NCBI GenBank assembly: GCA_900543505.1
Contig: UQSB01000010.1
Coordinates: forward strand, 1-50,174
Reading direction: 5' to 3'
Source: an uncultured Collinsella sp.
Lineage (GTDB): Bacteria; Actinomycetota; Coriobacteriia; Coriobacteriales; Coriobacteriaceae
DNA: 50,174 bases
The translations under genes were made by a program, and so were the position numbers. Below, piece after piece: positions 8,393 to 15,563 of the stretch. The notes under the pieces were generated by a model. That model saw nothing but the letters and a program-made list of their open reading frames with translations. It was not told the DNA's origin and made no database searches. Positions within the stretch are counted from its first letter, which is position 1; every line of letters begins with the position of its first letter.

Positions 8393-8980
8393 ATGGACCG
8401 CTATGCCGAGGTAACCCGCAAGACGGGCGAGACCGACATTGTCGTAAAGCTCGACCTGGACGGATCTGGCGTGTGCGATATCTCGACCGGCGTGCCGTTT
8501 TTCGACCACATGCTCAACGCTTTTGGCCGCCATGGCCTGTTCGATCTGACGGTGCATGCGGTGGGCGACGTCGAGGTCGACGCGCACCACACCGTTGAGG
8601 ACACGGGCATTGTGCTGGGCGAGGCGTTTTGCCAGGCGCTGGGCGACAAGGCGGGTATTACGCGCTTTGCCGACGCGGCGATCGCCATGGACGAGACACT
8701 CGTGATGGCCGCCGTGGATATCTCGGGTCGCGGGCAGGCCTATTGCGAGCTGCCCGTGCCGACTGAGCGCGTGGGCAGCTTTGATACCGAGCTGGCCGTC
8801 GAGTTCTTCTATGCCTTTGCGCGCGATGCCAAGCTCACGCTGCACGTGCGCGAGCTGGCGGGCGGCAATTCGCACCACATTATCGAGGCCGCCTTTAAGG
8901 CCGTGGGCCGCACGATGCGCCGCGCCTGCGAACTCGATCCCCGCGTGCAGGGTATCCCCAGCACCAAGGGCTCGCTGTAA
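8393..8980 (+). CDS. hisB: Imidazoleglycerol-phosphate dehydratase
   Basis: A 195-aa monofunctional HisB (no phosphatase domain). It dehydrates imidazole glycerol phosphate to imidazole acetol phosphate, using manganese. Metal-binding histidine motifs are FFDHMLNAFGRHG, DAHHTVEDTGIVLGEA and GGNSHHIIEAAFKA, as expected for the duplicated HisB fold. The ATG follows the hisC stop directly, with GGAGGAG as ribosome site inside hisC. Confidence 0.97.
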   Translation: MDRYAEVTRKTGETDIVVKLDLDGSGVCDISTGVPFFDHMLNAFGRHGLFDLTVHAVGDVEVDAHHTVEDTGIVLGEAFCQALGDKAGITRFADAAIAMDETLVMAAVDISGRGQAYCELPVPTERVGSFDTELAVEFFYAFARDAKLTLHVRELAGGNSHHIIEAAFKAVGRTMRRACELDPRVQGIPSTKGSL

Positions 8981-8993
8981 CCGTCACAAGGGT

Positions 8994-9034
8994 AAAACCA
9001 CCACGAAGATGCCTGTCCTCTTTGTGGTGGTTTT
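8994..9034 (+). terminator. Terminator-like hairpin between hisB and hisH
   Basis: Long stem AAAACCACCACGAAG paired with CTTTGTGGTGGTTTT (one mismatch), ending in four T. It separates hisZGDCB from hisHAFI-x-E and may reduce or regulate read-through. Confidence 0.6.
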
Positions 9035-9059
9035 GGATGATGAGAAGTGGAGGGGTCGC

Positions 9060-9755
9060 GTGGGCGAACCGAAGATCGTGGTGGTCGACTACCACAAGGG
9101 CAACTTGTCGAGCGTCGTGCGCGGGCTTGCGCGCGCCGGTGCTGCCGCCTGCACGTCGGACGATCCGGAGCAGATCCGCAACGCCGACGGCCTGGTCATC
9201 CCGGGCGTGGGTGCGTTCTATGACGCGATCGCCTTTATGCGTCAGAGCGGCGAGGAGGTGGCCGTGCTCGATGCCGTTGCCGCCGGAACTCCGCTGCTCG
9301 GCATCTGCCTGGGCCTTCAGCTGTTTTTTGAGCGCGGCAACGAGGGCGTGCCTGCGAACGAGGACGCGGACGACGATGCCTCCGAGCAGGCCGGTGGTCC
9401 CTGGGTCGATGGCCTGGGCATCATGCGTGGCTCGTGCACGCACCTGGAGTCGAGCCGTCTGAAGGTCCCGCACGTGGGCTGGGACCAGGTGCGCATGACG
9501 CCCGCCGGTGCGGCCGATCCGTTGCTTGCCGGTTTTGCCGAGGGCGCCAACATGTATTTCACTCACAGCTACGCGGTGGCCGACGACGTCGATGCCGCCG
9601 ATGTGTTGGCGCGCACGCACTATACACGGAGCTTCCCGTGCATCGTGCGCCACGGCAACGTGTGGGGCTGCCAGTTCCATCCCGAGAAATCCTCCGCGCT
9701 TGGTCAGCGCATCCTTAAGAACTTCGTCACCATCGTCGAGGAGGCCGGCCGATGA
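9060..9755 (+). CDS. hisH: Imidazole glycerol phosphate synthase, glutaminase subunit
   Basis: A 231-aa class I glutamine amidotransferase that supplies ammonia to HisF. GTG at 9060 is chosen because AGTGGAGGGG lies just upstream and the protein then begins directly with the family start PKIVVVDYHKGNLSSV. The catalytic cysteine is in LLGICLGLQLFFE and the His/Glu pair in QFHPEKSS. An acidic insert (NEDADDDASEQAGG, about residue 100) enlarges a surface loop. The stop overlaps the hisA start (ATGA). Confidence 0.95.
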   Translation: MGEPKIVVVDYHKGNLSSVVRGLARAGAAACTSDDPEQIRNADGLVIPGVGAFYDAIAFMRQSGEEVAVLDAVAAGTPLLGICLGLQLFFERGNEGVPANEDADDDASEQAGGPWVDGLGIMRGSCTHLESSRLKVPHVGWDQVRMTPAGAADPLLAGFAEGANMYFTHSYAVADDVDAADVLARTHYTRSFPCIVRHGNVWGCQFHPEKSSALGQRILKNFVTIVEEAGR

Positions 9756-10495
9756 TCCTGTTTCCTGCAATCGATTTGATCGGCGGCAAGGTCGTGCGCC
9801 TGGAGCGCGGCGACCGGAGCCGCTGCAAGGTATATTCCGACGACCCCGTGGCCGTTGCTCGCTCCTTTGCCGAGCAGGGTGCGAGCTGGGTGCACGTCGT
9901 CGACCTGTCCGCTGCCTTTGGCGAGGACGAGGACGCGTGCGCTGCCAACTCGGCGGCGATCGAGGCCATCTGCGGCGTCGACGGTCTGTCGGTGGACGTG
10001 GGCGGCGGCGTTCGCTCGCTCGCGCGCATCGACGAGCTGGCCGGCTACGGCGCGCGTCGCATCGCACTGGGCACCGTGCTGGTGACTGAGCCGGGTTTTG
10101 CCGAGGTGGCGGCCCAAGGCTTTGGCGAGCTGCTGGTGGCAGATATTGCCGCCCGTGACGGCCAGGTCAAGGTGAACGGTTGGCGCGACGGTGCGGGTGT
10201 GGCGCTCGACGATGCCGTGGCGCAGCTCACGGAGCTGGGCTTTAAACATCTGGTGTATACCGATATCGCGCGCGACGGTATGCAGACGGGCATCGACGTG
10301 GCAGCATATCGCCACGTGGCCGAGGTCGCGGGCTTTCCCGTTGTGGCGTCGGGCGGCATCTCGACGCTCGACGATATCCGTGCGCTCGCCGCAGTGGGCG
10401 AGGGCGCTATTGAGGGCGCCATCACCGGTCGCGCGCTCTACGAGGGCAACTTTACGCTGGTACAGGCGTTGGCCGCCGCGCGAGGGGAGGAGTAG
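9752..10495 (+). CDS. hisA: Phosphoribosylformimino-AICAR-ribotide isomerase
   Basis: A 247-aa TIM barrel of the HisA/HisF family, catalysing the Amadori rearrangement of ProFAR to PRFAR. It has the N-terminal catalytic Asp in FPAIDLIGGKVVRLERGD, the second Asp in VYTDIARDGMQTG, and phosphate loops VDVGGGVRS and VASGGISTLDD. ATGA overlap with hisH, three-base gap to hisF. Confidence 0.96.
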   Translation: MILFPAIDLIGGKVVRLERGDRSRCKVYSDDPVAVARSFAEQGASWVHVVDLSAAFGEDEDACAANSAAIEAICGVDGLSVDVGGGVRSLARIDELAGYGARRIALGTVLVTEPGFAEVAAQGFGELLVADIAARDGQVKVNGWRDGAGVALDDAVAQLTELGFKHLVYTDIARDGMQTGIDVAAYRHVAEVAGFPVVASGGISTLDDIRALAAVGEGAIEGAITGRALYEGNFTLVQALAAARGEE

Positions 10496-10498
10496 CCC

Positions 10499-11281
10499 AT
10501 GCTTACCAAACGCGTCATTCCCTGCCTGGACGTTAAGGACGGCCGCGTGGTCAAGGGCGTCAACTTTGTGAGCCTGCGCGATGCGGGCGATCCGGTGGAG
10601 CTTGCCCGTGCCTACGATCGCGAAGGTGCGGACGAGGTCGTGTTCCTGGACATCACTGCCACGAGCGACAACCGTGCGACGACCATCGAGATGGCGGCGC
10701 ATGCGGCCGAGGAGCTCGCCATTCCCTACGCCGTGGGCGGTGGCTTTCGCGACCTTGCGGGCATGCGAACGATGGTGGCGGCCGGTGCCGACAAGGTATC
10801 GCTCAACTCTGCCGCTGTGCGCGACCCATCGCTGATCAGCCAAGCTGCCGCGGCGTTTGGCAGCCAGGCCGTGGTCGTGGCGATCGATGCCAAGCGCGTC
10901 GGCCTGCCTGGGCAGCCGGATGCCGACAAGTGGGAGGTCTTTACCGCGGGAGGCCGCAATGCCACGGGTATCGACGCGGTGGCGTGGGCCGAGGAGGCGG
11001 CCCGTCGCGGCGCCGGCGAGATCTTGCTCACCAGCATGGACCGCGACGGCACCAAGGCTGGTTTTGACCTGGCGCTCACCCGCGCCGTGGCGCGTGCGGT
11101 GCCGATTCCCGTCATCGCGAGCGGTGGCGTGGGCACGCTCGAGCATTTTGCCGAGGGCGTGATCGAGGGCGAAGCCGACGCCGTGCTGGCGGCCAGCGTC
11201 TTTCACTTTGGAACTTTCAGCATTCGCCAGGTGAAGGAGTATATGGCCAGCCAAGGCATCCCTGTGAGGCTGGACTTCTAG
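10499..11281 (+). CDS. hisF: Imidazole glycerol phosphate synthase, cyclase subunit
   Basis: A 260-aa TIM barrel that, with HisH, converts PRFAR plus ammonia to IGP and AICAR. Diagnostic blocks are IPCLDVKDGRVVKGVNF, VFLDITATSDNR, YAVGGGFRD, LTSMDRDGTKAGFD and IASGGVGTLEHF. Ribosome site GGGGAGGAG at the end of hisA. AICAR released here is the substrate of the purH product encoded at 34 kb. Confidence 0.97.
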   Translation: MLTKRVIPCLDVKDGRVVKGVNFVSLRDAGDPVELARAYDREGADEVVFLDITATSDNRATTIEMAAHAAEELAIPYAVGGGFRDLAGMRTMVAAGADKVSLNSAAVRDPSLISQAAAAFGSQAVVVAIDAKRVGLPGQPDADKWEVFTAGGRNATGIDAVAWAEEAARRGAGEILLTSMDRDGTKAGFDLALTRAVARAVPIPVIASGGVGTLEHFAEGVIEGEADAVLAASVFHFGTFSIRQVKEYMASQGIPVRLDF

Positions 11282-11400
11282 TGCTGCGGCTTGCCCAGGC
11301 ACCGCATCTTGCCGCTCAAACCGTCGCTCGCGTACCAAAGTACGCGTCGCTCCTCTTTCGCGGCAACCTGCGGCACCTGGACAACCCTCGCCGACCTGTG
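11281..11400 (+). repeat. 120-bp structured repeat, copy 1 (after hisF)
   Basis: Starts at the last base of the hisF stop codon. It folds into a long hairpin with nested arms: TTGCCCAGGCACCGCA with TGCGGCACCTGGACAA, TTGCCGC with GCGGCAA, and GCGTAC with GTACGC at the tip. A second copy, closely similar over the whole length, is at 35904-36020 after purH in the same orientation relative to the upstream gene. It separates hisF from hisI. Confidence 0.75.
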
Positions 11401-11428
11401 GGATTTCGTTTGTTACTTGGGAGAAATG

Positions 11429-11770
11429 ATGACTGAGGTAATAAATGCTACCGAGCTTAAATACGACGCCCACGGGCTGATTCCTTGTGTGGTTCAGCAA
11501 TATGACACCGGCGAGGTGCTTATGGTTGCTTGGATGAACGAGGAATCGGTGGGGCTGACGCTCAAGACCGGGACCACGTGGTTTTGGAGTCGCAGCCGTC
11601 AGGAGCTCTGGAACAAGGGCGCGACGAGTGGCAACATGCAGGAGGTCAAGGAGCTCTGGGCCGACTGCGATAGCGATACGCTGCTGGTCAAGGTGGACTC
11701 ACCGGGCCCGGCCTGCCATACCGGCAACCGTACCTGCTTCTTTAAGCGCGTAAAGGGGGGAACACGATGA
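11429..11770 (+). CDS. hisI: Phosphoribosyl-AMP cyclohydrolase
   Basis: A 113-aa stand-alone HisI opening the purine ring of PR-AMP; zinc-dependent. Motifs: EVLMVAWMNEESVGLTL, TTWFWSRSRQELWNKG, ADCDSDTLLVKVD, and the Cys ligand in ACHTGNRTCFF. Two adjacent ATGs exist (11426, 11429); 11429 gives the better distance to GGGAG. The open frame runs further upstream but crosses the structured repeat. ATGA overlap with the next gene. Confidence 0.95.
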   Translation: MTEVINATELKYDAHGLIPCVVQQYDTGEVLMVAWMNEESVGLTLKTGTTWFWSRSRQELWNKGATSGNMQEVKELWADCDSDTLLVKVDSPGPACHTGNRTCFFKRVKGGTR

Positions 11771-11994
11771 AGGTCGTGACGCCGTTCGAAGTCGCCGACT
11801 GCAACGCCGAACTCCTCCGCGCGGGCGTGCCATGCCGCGTGCACCTGACTGATACCTGCGGGGCGCAGTCGCTTTGGCTCGAGGCCGAGAAGGAAAGGCT
11901 CGATGAGGCCCATGCCGTCATCGTCGAGTTCTTTGAGAAAAAGGGCGCAAAGCCTCGGTTCGATGAGACCGGTACCTACTTTACGCTGCAGTAA
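11767..11994 (+). CDS. Small conserved-looking protein of unknown function in the his operon
   Basis: A 75-aa protein starting in an ATGA overlap with hisI and followed 15 bp later by hisE, so it is very likely translated. Sequence begins MKVVTPFEVADCNAELLRAG and has a central HLTDTCGAQSLWLE block, then a charged helix and a C-terminal strand-like end. The central block reminds me of small clostridial/actinobacterial proteins named after an R-D-A-C motif, but this recollection is weak. No signal peptide or membrane segment. Its position suggests a role linked to histidine synthesis, but none can be read from the sequence. Confidence 0.8.
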   Translation: MKVVTPFEVADCNAELLRAGVPCRVHLTDTCGAQSLWLEAEKERLDEAHAVIVEFFEKKGAKPRFDETGTYFTLQ

Positions 11995-12009
11995 CGAGAG
12001 GAAATAACC

Positions 12010-12327
12010 ATGGGAGTCAGAACAGCTAACGTGCAGCCGGGAAATATCGGCGAGACGCTGACGGGTCTGGCCGAGGTGATTCACGGTCGTCGCGATGCGT
12101 CGCCACAGGAGAGCTACACCGCCCGTCTGCTGACCGACGTCGAGGACGAGCTGCTCAAGAAGCTTGCCGAGGAGGCGAGCGAGGTGATCATGGCCTGCAA
12201 GGATAACGACCACGATCACATTCGCTACGAGGCCGGCGACCTGATCTACCACCTGCTCGTGACGCTCGAGCGCTACGGCATTACCCTCGACGAGCTGGCC
12301 GGCGAACTCAACGCCCGCCGCCACTAG
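12010..12327 (+). CDS. hisE: Phosphoribosyl-ATP pyrophosphatase
   Basis: A 105-aa all-alpha NTP-pyrophosphohydrolase of the MazG-like superfamily, cleaving PR-ATP to PR-AMP. Motifs: SYTARLL, LLKKLAEEASEVIMAC and the metal-binding EAGDLIYHLLVTLE. Ribosome site AGAGGAAA. The last his gene on this strand; its stop lies within a palindrome shared with the convergent phosphatase gene. Confidence 0.95.
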   Translation: MGVRTANVQPGNIGETLTGLAEVIHGRRDASPQESYTARLLTDVEDELLKKLAEEASEVIMACKDNDHDHIRYEAGDLIYHLLVTLERYGITLDELAGELNARRH

Positions 12328-12355
12328 TCATTGGGGACGTTCTTAAACGACTAGT
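12323..12355. repeat. ACTAGTC palindrome between convergent hisE and histidinol-phosphatase
   Basis: Arms ACTAGTC / GACTAGT around a GGGGACGTTCTTAAA core. The arms include the hisE stop and reach the first base of the opposite gene's stop codon. The reverse complement matches 33265-33299 at about 30 of 33 positions, so this is a dispersed repeat, probably also a bidirectional terminator. Confidence 0.6.
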
Positions 12356-13266
12356 TAGGCGAGGGGCGTGGACTCCCATTCGCTGGTGGCGTGGGGGATG
12401 TCGAAGGTTCGATAACCGCAGTCGTAGGCGTGGGCCTGAGCCTCGCGAATGTTCCAGCAGATGTCGCAGGCGCGGTGCGCGTCCGAGCCAAAAGTGATGG
12501 GCACCTCGGCGTGGGCGAAGCAGCGCAACAGCCCCGTCGAGGGGTAATAGTCGTCGAGGCCCTTACGCGGCGCGGCGGTCGAGACTTCGACACGGCGACC
12601 CGTATCGTGCGCGCACTCGGCCATCTGCCCCCAAAACGGCGCCGGGTCAAAATCGGGCGCAAAGCCGTCCTTCGAAAAGCGCATGACCAGGTCGGGGTGG
12701 GCCATCACGTCAAAGTTAAGCGAGCTTTCGCAAGCACGGCACCAGTCGTCGACGTAGCGCTCCCATACGCCGCGCACGCCCAGGTTTTCCCAAACATGCA
12801 GGTTGGTATCGTCGTCGATCCAGCCACAAAGCGAATCGGGCGTATCGGGACGAGCGACGCTCTCTGTTCCCGCCGTGCCCGCGGCGCCGGCCATGATATC
12901 GCCCGGGTCGCCAATCCAATGCACGCTGCCCAAGCGCACCACGGCGCCCCGGGACCAGCGCTCTACCAAGGACTCGCAGCCTTCGTACCAATCGCATTCA
13001 AAGCCATAGATAAGCTCGAGCTCCGGCGTGATCTGCGCGGCAAGCTTGCGGGCATCCTCAAAGGCCAGGCGATGTGCCGGCAAGTCGCCCTCGACGACCT
13101 GCACCTCGCAGTTAGCATCCATGCTGGCAGGCAGGGTGAGGTGGTCGGTCGAGACCATGACCCGACAGCCAGCGGCCGCGGCAGCGCAGACGTTTTCCTC
13201 AAACGAGGCATGGCCGTCCGAAAACGAAGTATGAGTATGGCAATCGACCAGCGGGCAAGCGGACAT
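12355..13266 (-). CDS. hisJ: Histidinol-phosphatase, PHP family (HisJ/HisK type)
   Basis: A 303-aa PHP-domain phosphatase releasing phosphate from histidinol phosphate, the step missing from the + strand operon. Metal-binding motifs: DCHTHTSFSDGH at the N-terminus, STDHLTLP, GFECDWYEG, GSVHWIGD, VMAHPDLVMRF and FGSDAHRACD. The ATG at 13266 has AAGGAG upstream; the open frame extends a further 22 codons but lacks a ribosome site. The convergent position next to hisE supports histidine synthesis over a general PHP phosphoesterase. Confidence 0.88.
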   Translation of the reverse strand: MSACPLVDCHTHTSFSDGHASFEENVCAAAAAGCRVMVSTDHLTLPASMDANCEVQVVEGDLPAHRLAFEDARKLAAQITPELELIYGFECDWYEGCESLVERWSRGAVVRLGSVHWIGDPGDIMAGAAGTAGTESVARPDTPDSLCGWIDDDTNLHVWENLGVRGVWERYVDDWCRACESSLNFDVMAHPDLVMRFSKDGFAPDFDPAPFWGQMAECAHDTGRRVEVSTAAPRKGLDDYYPSTGLLRCFAHAEVPITFGSDAHRACDICWNIREAQAHAYDCGYRTFDIPHATSEWESTPLA

Positions 13267-13389
13267 GGCGGCTCCTTTGCATTTGGCGAATCCGCTCCAT
13301 TGTAATGGCGCAACTCTCAAAACGCCGGGCACGCCGGAGCTCGAAATCGATCGGAAAGGCTGCGCGGCGCGGCCTCGCTTGCGCTCTCA

Positions 13390-13454
13390 AAACATGTACA
13401 TCAGCCTCCAAAACCGACAAAAAATGACATGTTTGGAGGCTGATGTACATGTTT
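13390..13454. repeat. 23-bp perfect inverted repeat
   Basis: Arms 13390-13412 and 13432-13454 are perfect complements (left arm begins AAACATGTACATCAG), with a 19-bp loop. It lies between two divergent genes (histidinol-phosphatase and the LarC-like gene), where a terminator is not expected, so an operator or a mobile repeat is more likely. The rest of the intergenic stretch (13267-13560) shows no gene. Confidence 0.7.
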
Positions 13455-13560
13455 GGATAGGGGCGAGGGCGGCGACGGACGAAAGTCACGCCTGTGCCAC
13501 GTCCGATGTGCTAGCGTTTGGGTGAACAAAACGAGCCCGTGCGGAAAGGATCCGGACCGT

Positions 13561-14046
13561 ATGCAACGTGGAAGTACATCTCCGCTGTCCCGCGAGACCG
13601 ATGCGCCCGAAACCATCGTCAAGCTGGAGTGCGACATCGACGATGCATCGCCCGAGGTACTCGCCTATGCCGCCGACCGCCTGCGCGAGGCAGGTGCGCG
13701 CGAGGTGCACTGGCTGCCCCTCTACTGCAAAAAGGGCCGCCCCGGATGGCAGTTGCAGGTGATTTGCTCGCATGAGGATATCGAACGCCTGCAGACGACT
13801 ATCTTTTTGGAAACCACGACCAACGCCGTTCGTCGCCAGGTGATGGAACGCGTCTGCCTGCCGCGTCGTTTTGAGCAGGTAGCGACGCCTTGGGGCGAGG
13901 TGGCCGTCAAAGTAGCCACCCTGCCCGACGGCAGCGAGCGCGCGGCACCCGAGTACGAGGATTGTGCCCGTCTTGCCCGCGAGCACAACGCGCCGCTCCA
14001 GCGCGTGATGCAGGCGGCTCAGAGCGCGGCGCTGCGATTTGAGTGA
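13561..14046 (+). CDS. Stand-alone LarC C-terminal domain (nickel insertion protein family)
   Basis: A 161-aa protein matching only the C-terminal half (LarC2 part) of the nickel-pincer cofactor protein LarC: KLECDIDDASPEVLAYAADR, YCKKGRPGWQLQVI, IFLETTTNAVRR, TPWGEVAVKVA and PEYEDCARLAREH. Full LarC is about 400 aa and often needs a programmed frameshift to join LarC1 to LarC2; no LarC1 sequence is seen upstream here, only an inverted repeat and a ribosome site (GGAAAGGA). It may be a remnant or a single-domain relative with a different metal role. LarB and LarE are not in this window. Confidence 0.85.
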   Translation: MQRGSTSPLSRETDAPETIVKLECDIDDASPEVLAYAADRLREAGAREVHWLPLYCKKGRPGWQLQVICSHEDIERLQTTIFLETTTNAVRRQVMERVCLPRRFEQVATPWGEVAVKVATLPDGSERAAPEYEDCARLAREHNAPLQRVMQAAQSAALRFE

Positions 14047-14101
14047 TGCGGGCGAGTGACGTGCCGCGCCAATCCAATTAACCCCACCGAAAGGACCACC
14101 C

Positions 14102-14650
14102 ATGAAATACCTCATCGCCTCCGACATCCACGGCTCGGCATACTGGACCGAGCGCCTGGTCGCCGCTATCGAATCCGAGCAGCCCGACCGCATCGTTCTG
14201 CTGGGCGACCTGCTCTACCACGGCCCGCGCAACGACCTGCCGCGCGACTATGCCCCCAAGCGTGTGATTCCGCTGCTCAACGCCCTGGCCGACCGCATCA
14301 TCGCGGTGCGCGGCAACTGCGACGCCGAGGTCGACCAGATGGTCCTCGACTTCCCCGTCATGGCTGACTACGCCACACTATTCGACGAGACCGGACGTGA
14401 ACTGTTCCTGACGCACGGCCACGTCTTTGGCGCCGGCATGCATAACAGCGTTGACCACGCGCCCGCGCTGCCCGAGGGCTCCGCGCTCGTCTACGGCCAT
14501 ACGCACATCAAGGTTAACGAGGAAAGCGCCGCGCACCCGGGTCTGTGGCTCTTCAATCCCGGCAGCGTGAGCATTCCCAAGGACGGTGCGCACAGCTACG
14601 GCATCTACGAGGGCGGCGCGTTCCGTCACGTGATCCTGGAGGAGGACTAA
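14102..14650 (+). CDS. yfcE: YfcE-family metallophosphodiesterase
   Basis: A 182-aa calcineurin-like phosphoesterase. The metal ligands are all present: ASDIHGSAYW, LLGDLLYHGPRND, AVRGNCDAEVD, FLTHGHVFG and VYGHTHI. Length and motif spacing match YfcE, an Mn-dependent phosphodiesterase with unknown natural substrate. Ribosome site GAAAGGACC. mazG follows after 2 bp, so the two are co-transcribed. Confidence 0.9.
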   Translation: MKYLIASDIHGSAYWTERLVAAIESEQPDRIVLLGDLLYHGPRNDLPRDYAPKRVIPLLNALADRIIAVRGNCDAEVDQMVLDFPVMADYATLFDETGRELFLTHGHVFGAGMHNSVDHAPALPEGSALVYGHTHIKVNEESAAHPGLWLFNPGSVSIPKDGAHSYGIYEGGAFRHVILEED

Positions 14651-14652
14651 CC

Positions 14653-15513
14653 ATGGCCGAGCATATGGCTCAGCAAAATGCCGAGGGCTCGCGCGATCTG
14701 TCCACGCTGGTCGACGCGTCGGCCGAGCTGCAGCATCTGGTGCAGACCATCTGGCGCCTGCGTCAGCCCGACGGCTGCCCATGGGACCGTGAGCAGACGC
14801 ACCGCAGCATTGGCAAGAACATGATCGAGGAAGCCTACGAGGCGCTCGACTGCATCGAGACCGACGACGCGGCACACCTGCGCGAGGAGCTCGGCGACGT
14901 GCTCATGCAGGTCGTACTGCATGCGCAGATTGCAGCGGACACCGGTGAGTTTACGCTGGCCGATGTGGCGCGCGATATCGACGCCAAGCTCATCCGTCGT
15001 CACCCGCACGTGTTTGGCGATGCGGATGCCGACAACCCCGACGAGGTGCTCAAGATTTGGGACGAGGTCAAGCTTGCCGAGAAGGCTGCCAAGGACAAGG
15101 CCGTGGCGACAGGCAAGGCGCTGCCCGAGGGTCTGCTCGACGGCGTGCCCACGCACCTTCCGGCGCTGATGCAGGCTCAGAAGGTGTCGCGCAAGGCGGC
15201 TGCCGTGGGCTTTGAGTGGGAGACGGTCCAGGACGTGTGGGACGAGGTCGCCGAGGAGCGTGCCGAGTTTGAGGCCGAGGCTCCCGGCTCGCCCGAGCGC
15301 GAGATGGAGTTTGGCGACCTGCTCTTTGCTCTGGTCAATGTTGCGCGCAAGGAGGGAATCGACGCCGAGAGCGCCCTGCGCGCGAGCACGGCCAAGTTCC
15401 GCCGCCGTTGGGCCGCGATGGAGCAGATGGCGGCCGACGCCCACGTGGATCTTGCCGAGCTTTCGACCCACGGCCTCAACGACCTGTGGGACGCCGCCAA
15501 GGCAAACGAGTGA
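14653..15513 (+). CDS. mazG: MazG nucleoside triphosphate pyrophosphohydrolase
   Basis: A 286-aa MazG with two tandem MazG folds. The first has the typical LRQPDGCPWDREQTHRSI entry and metal-binding EEAYEALD and EELGDVLMQVV; the second has AEFEAEA and FGDLLFALVNVARKEG. It hydrolyses (d)NTPs to NMPs and pyrophosphate, a house-cleaning or stringent-response-moderating role. ATG at 14653 is chosen for the GGAGGAC site at the end of yfcE; the open frame extends upstream inside yfcE. Convergent with the next gene. Confidence 0.93.
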   Translation: MAEHMAQQNAEGSRDLSTLVDASAELQHLVQTIWRLRQPDGCPWDREQTHRSIGKNMIEEAYEALDCIETDDAAHLREELGDVLMQVVLHAQIAADTGEFTLADVARDIDAKLIRRHPHVFGDADADNPDEVLKIWDEVKLAEKAAKDKAVATGKALPEGLLDGVPTHLPALMQAQKVSRKAAAVGFEWETVQDVWDEVAEERAEFEAEAPGSPEREMEFGDLLFALVNVARKEGIDAESALRASTAKFRRRWAAMEQMAADAHVDLAELSTHGLNDLWDAAKANE

Positions 15514-15563
15514 CCTGCGCCTCACGCAGCATTCGTTTGCGCCAGCGCCTCACAGAGAGGTCT

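Noticed and set aside
9704..11500. 598-aa minus-strand frame opposite hisA and hisF
   Set aside because: Mirror of two well-conserved his genes, no family motifs, no ribosome site.
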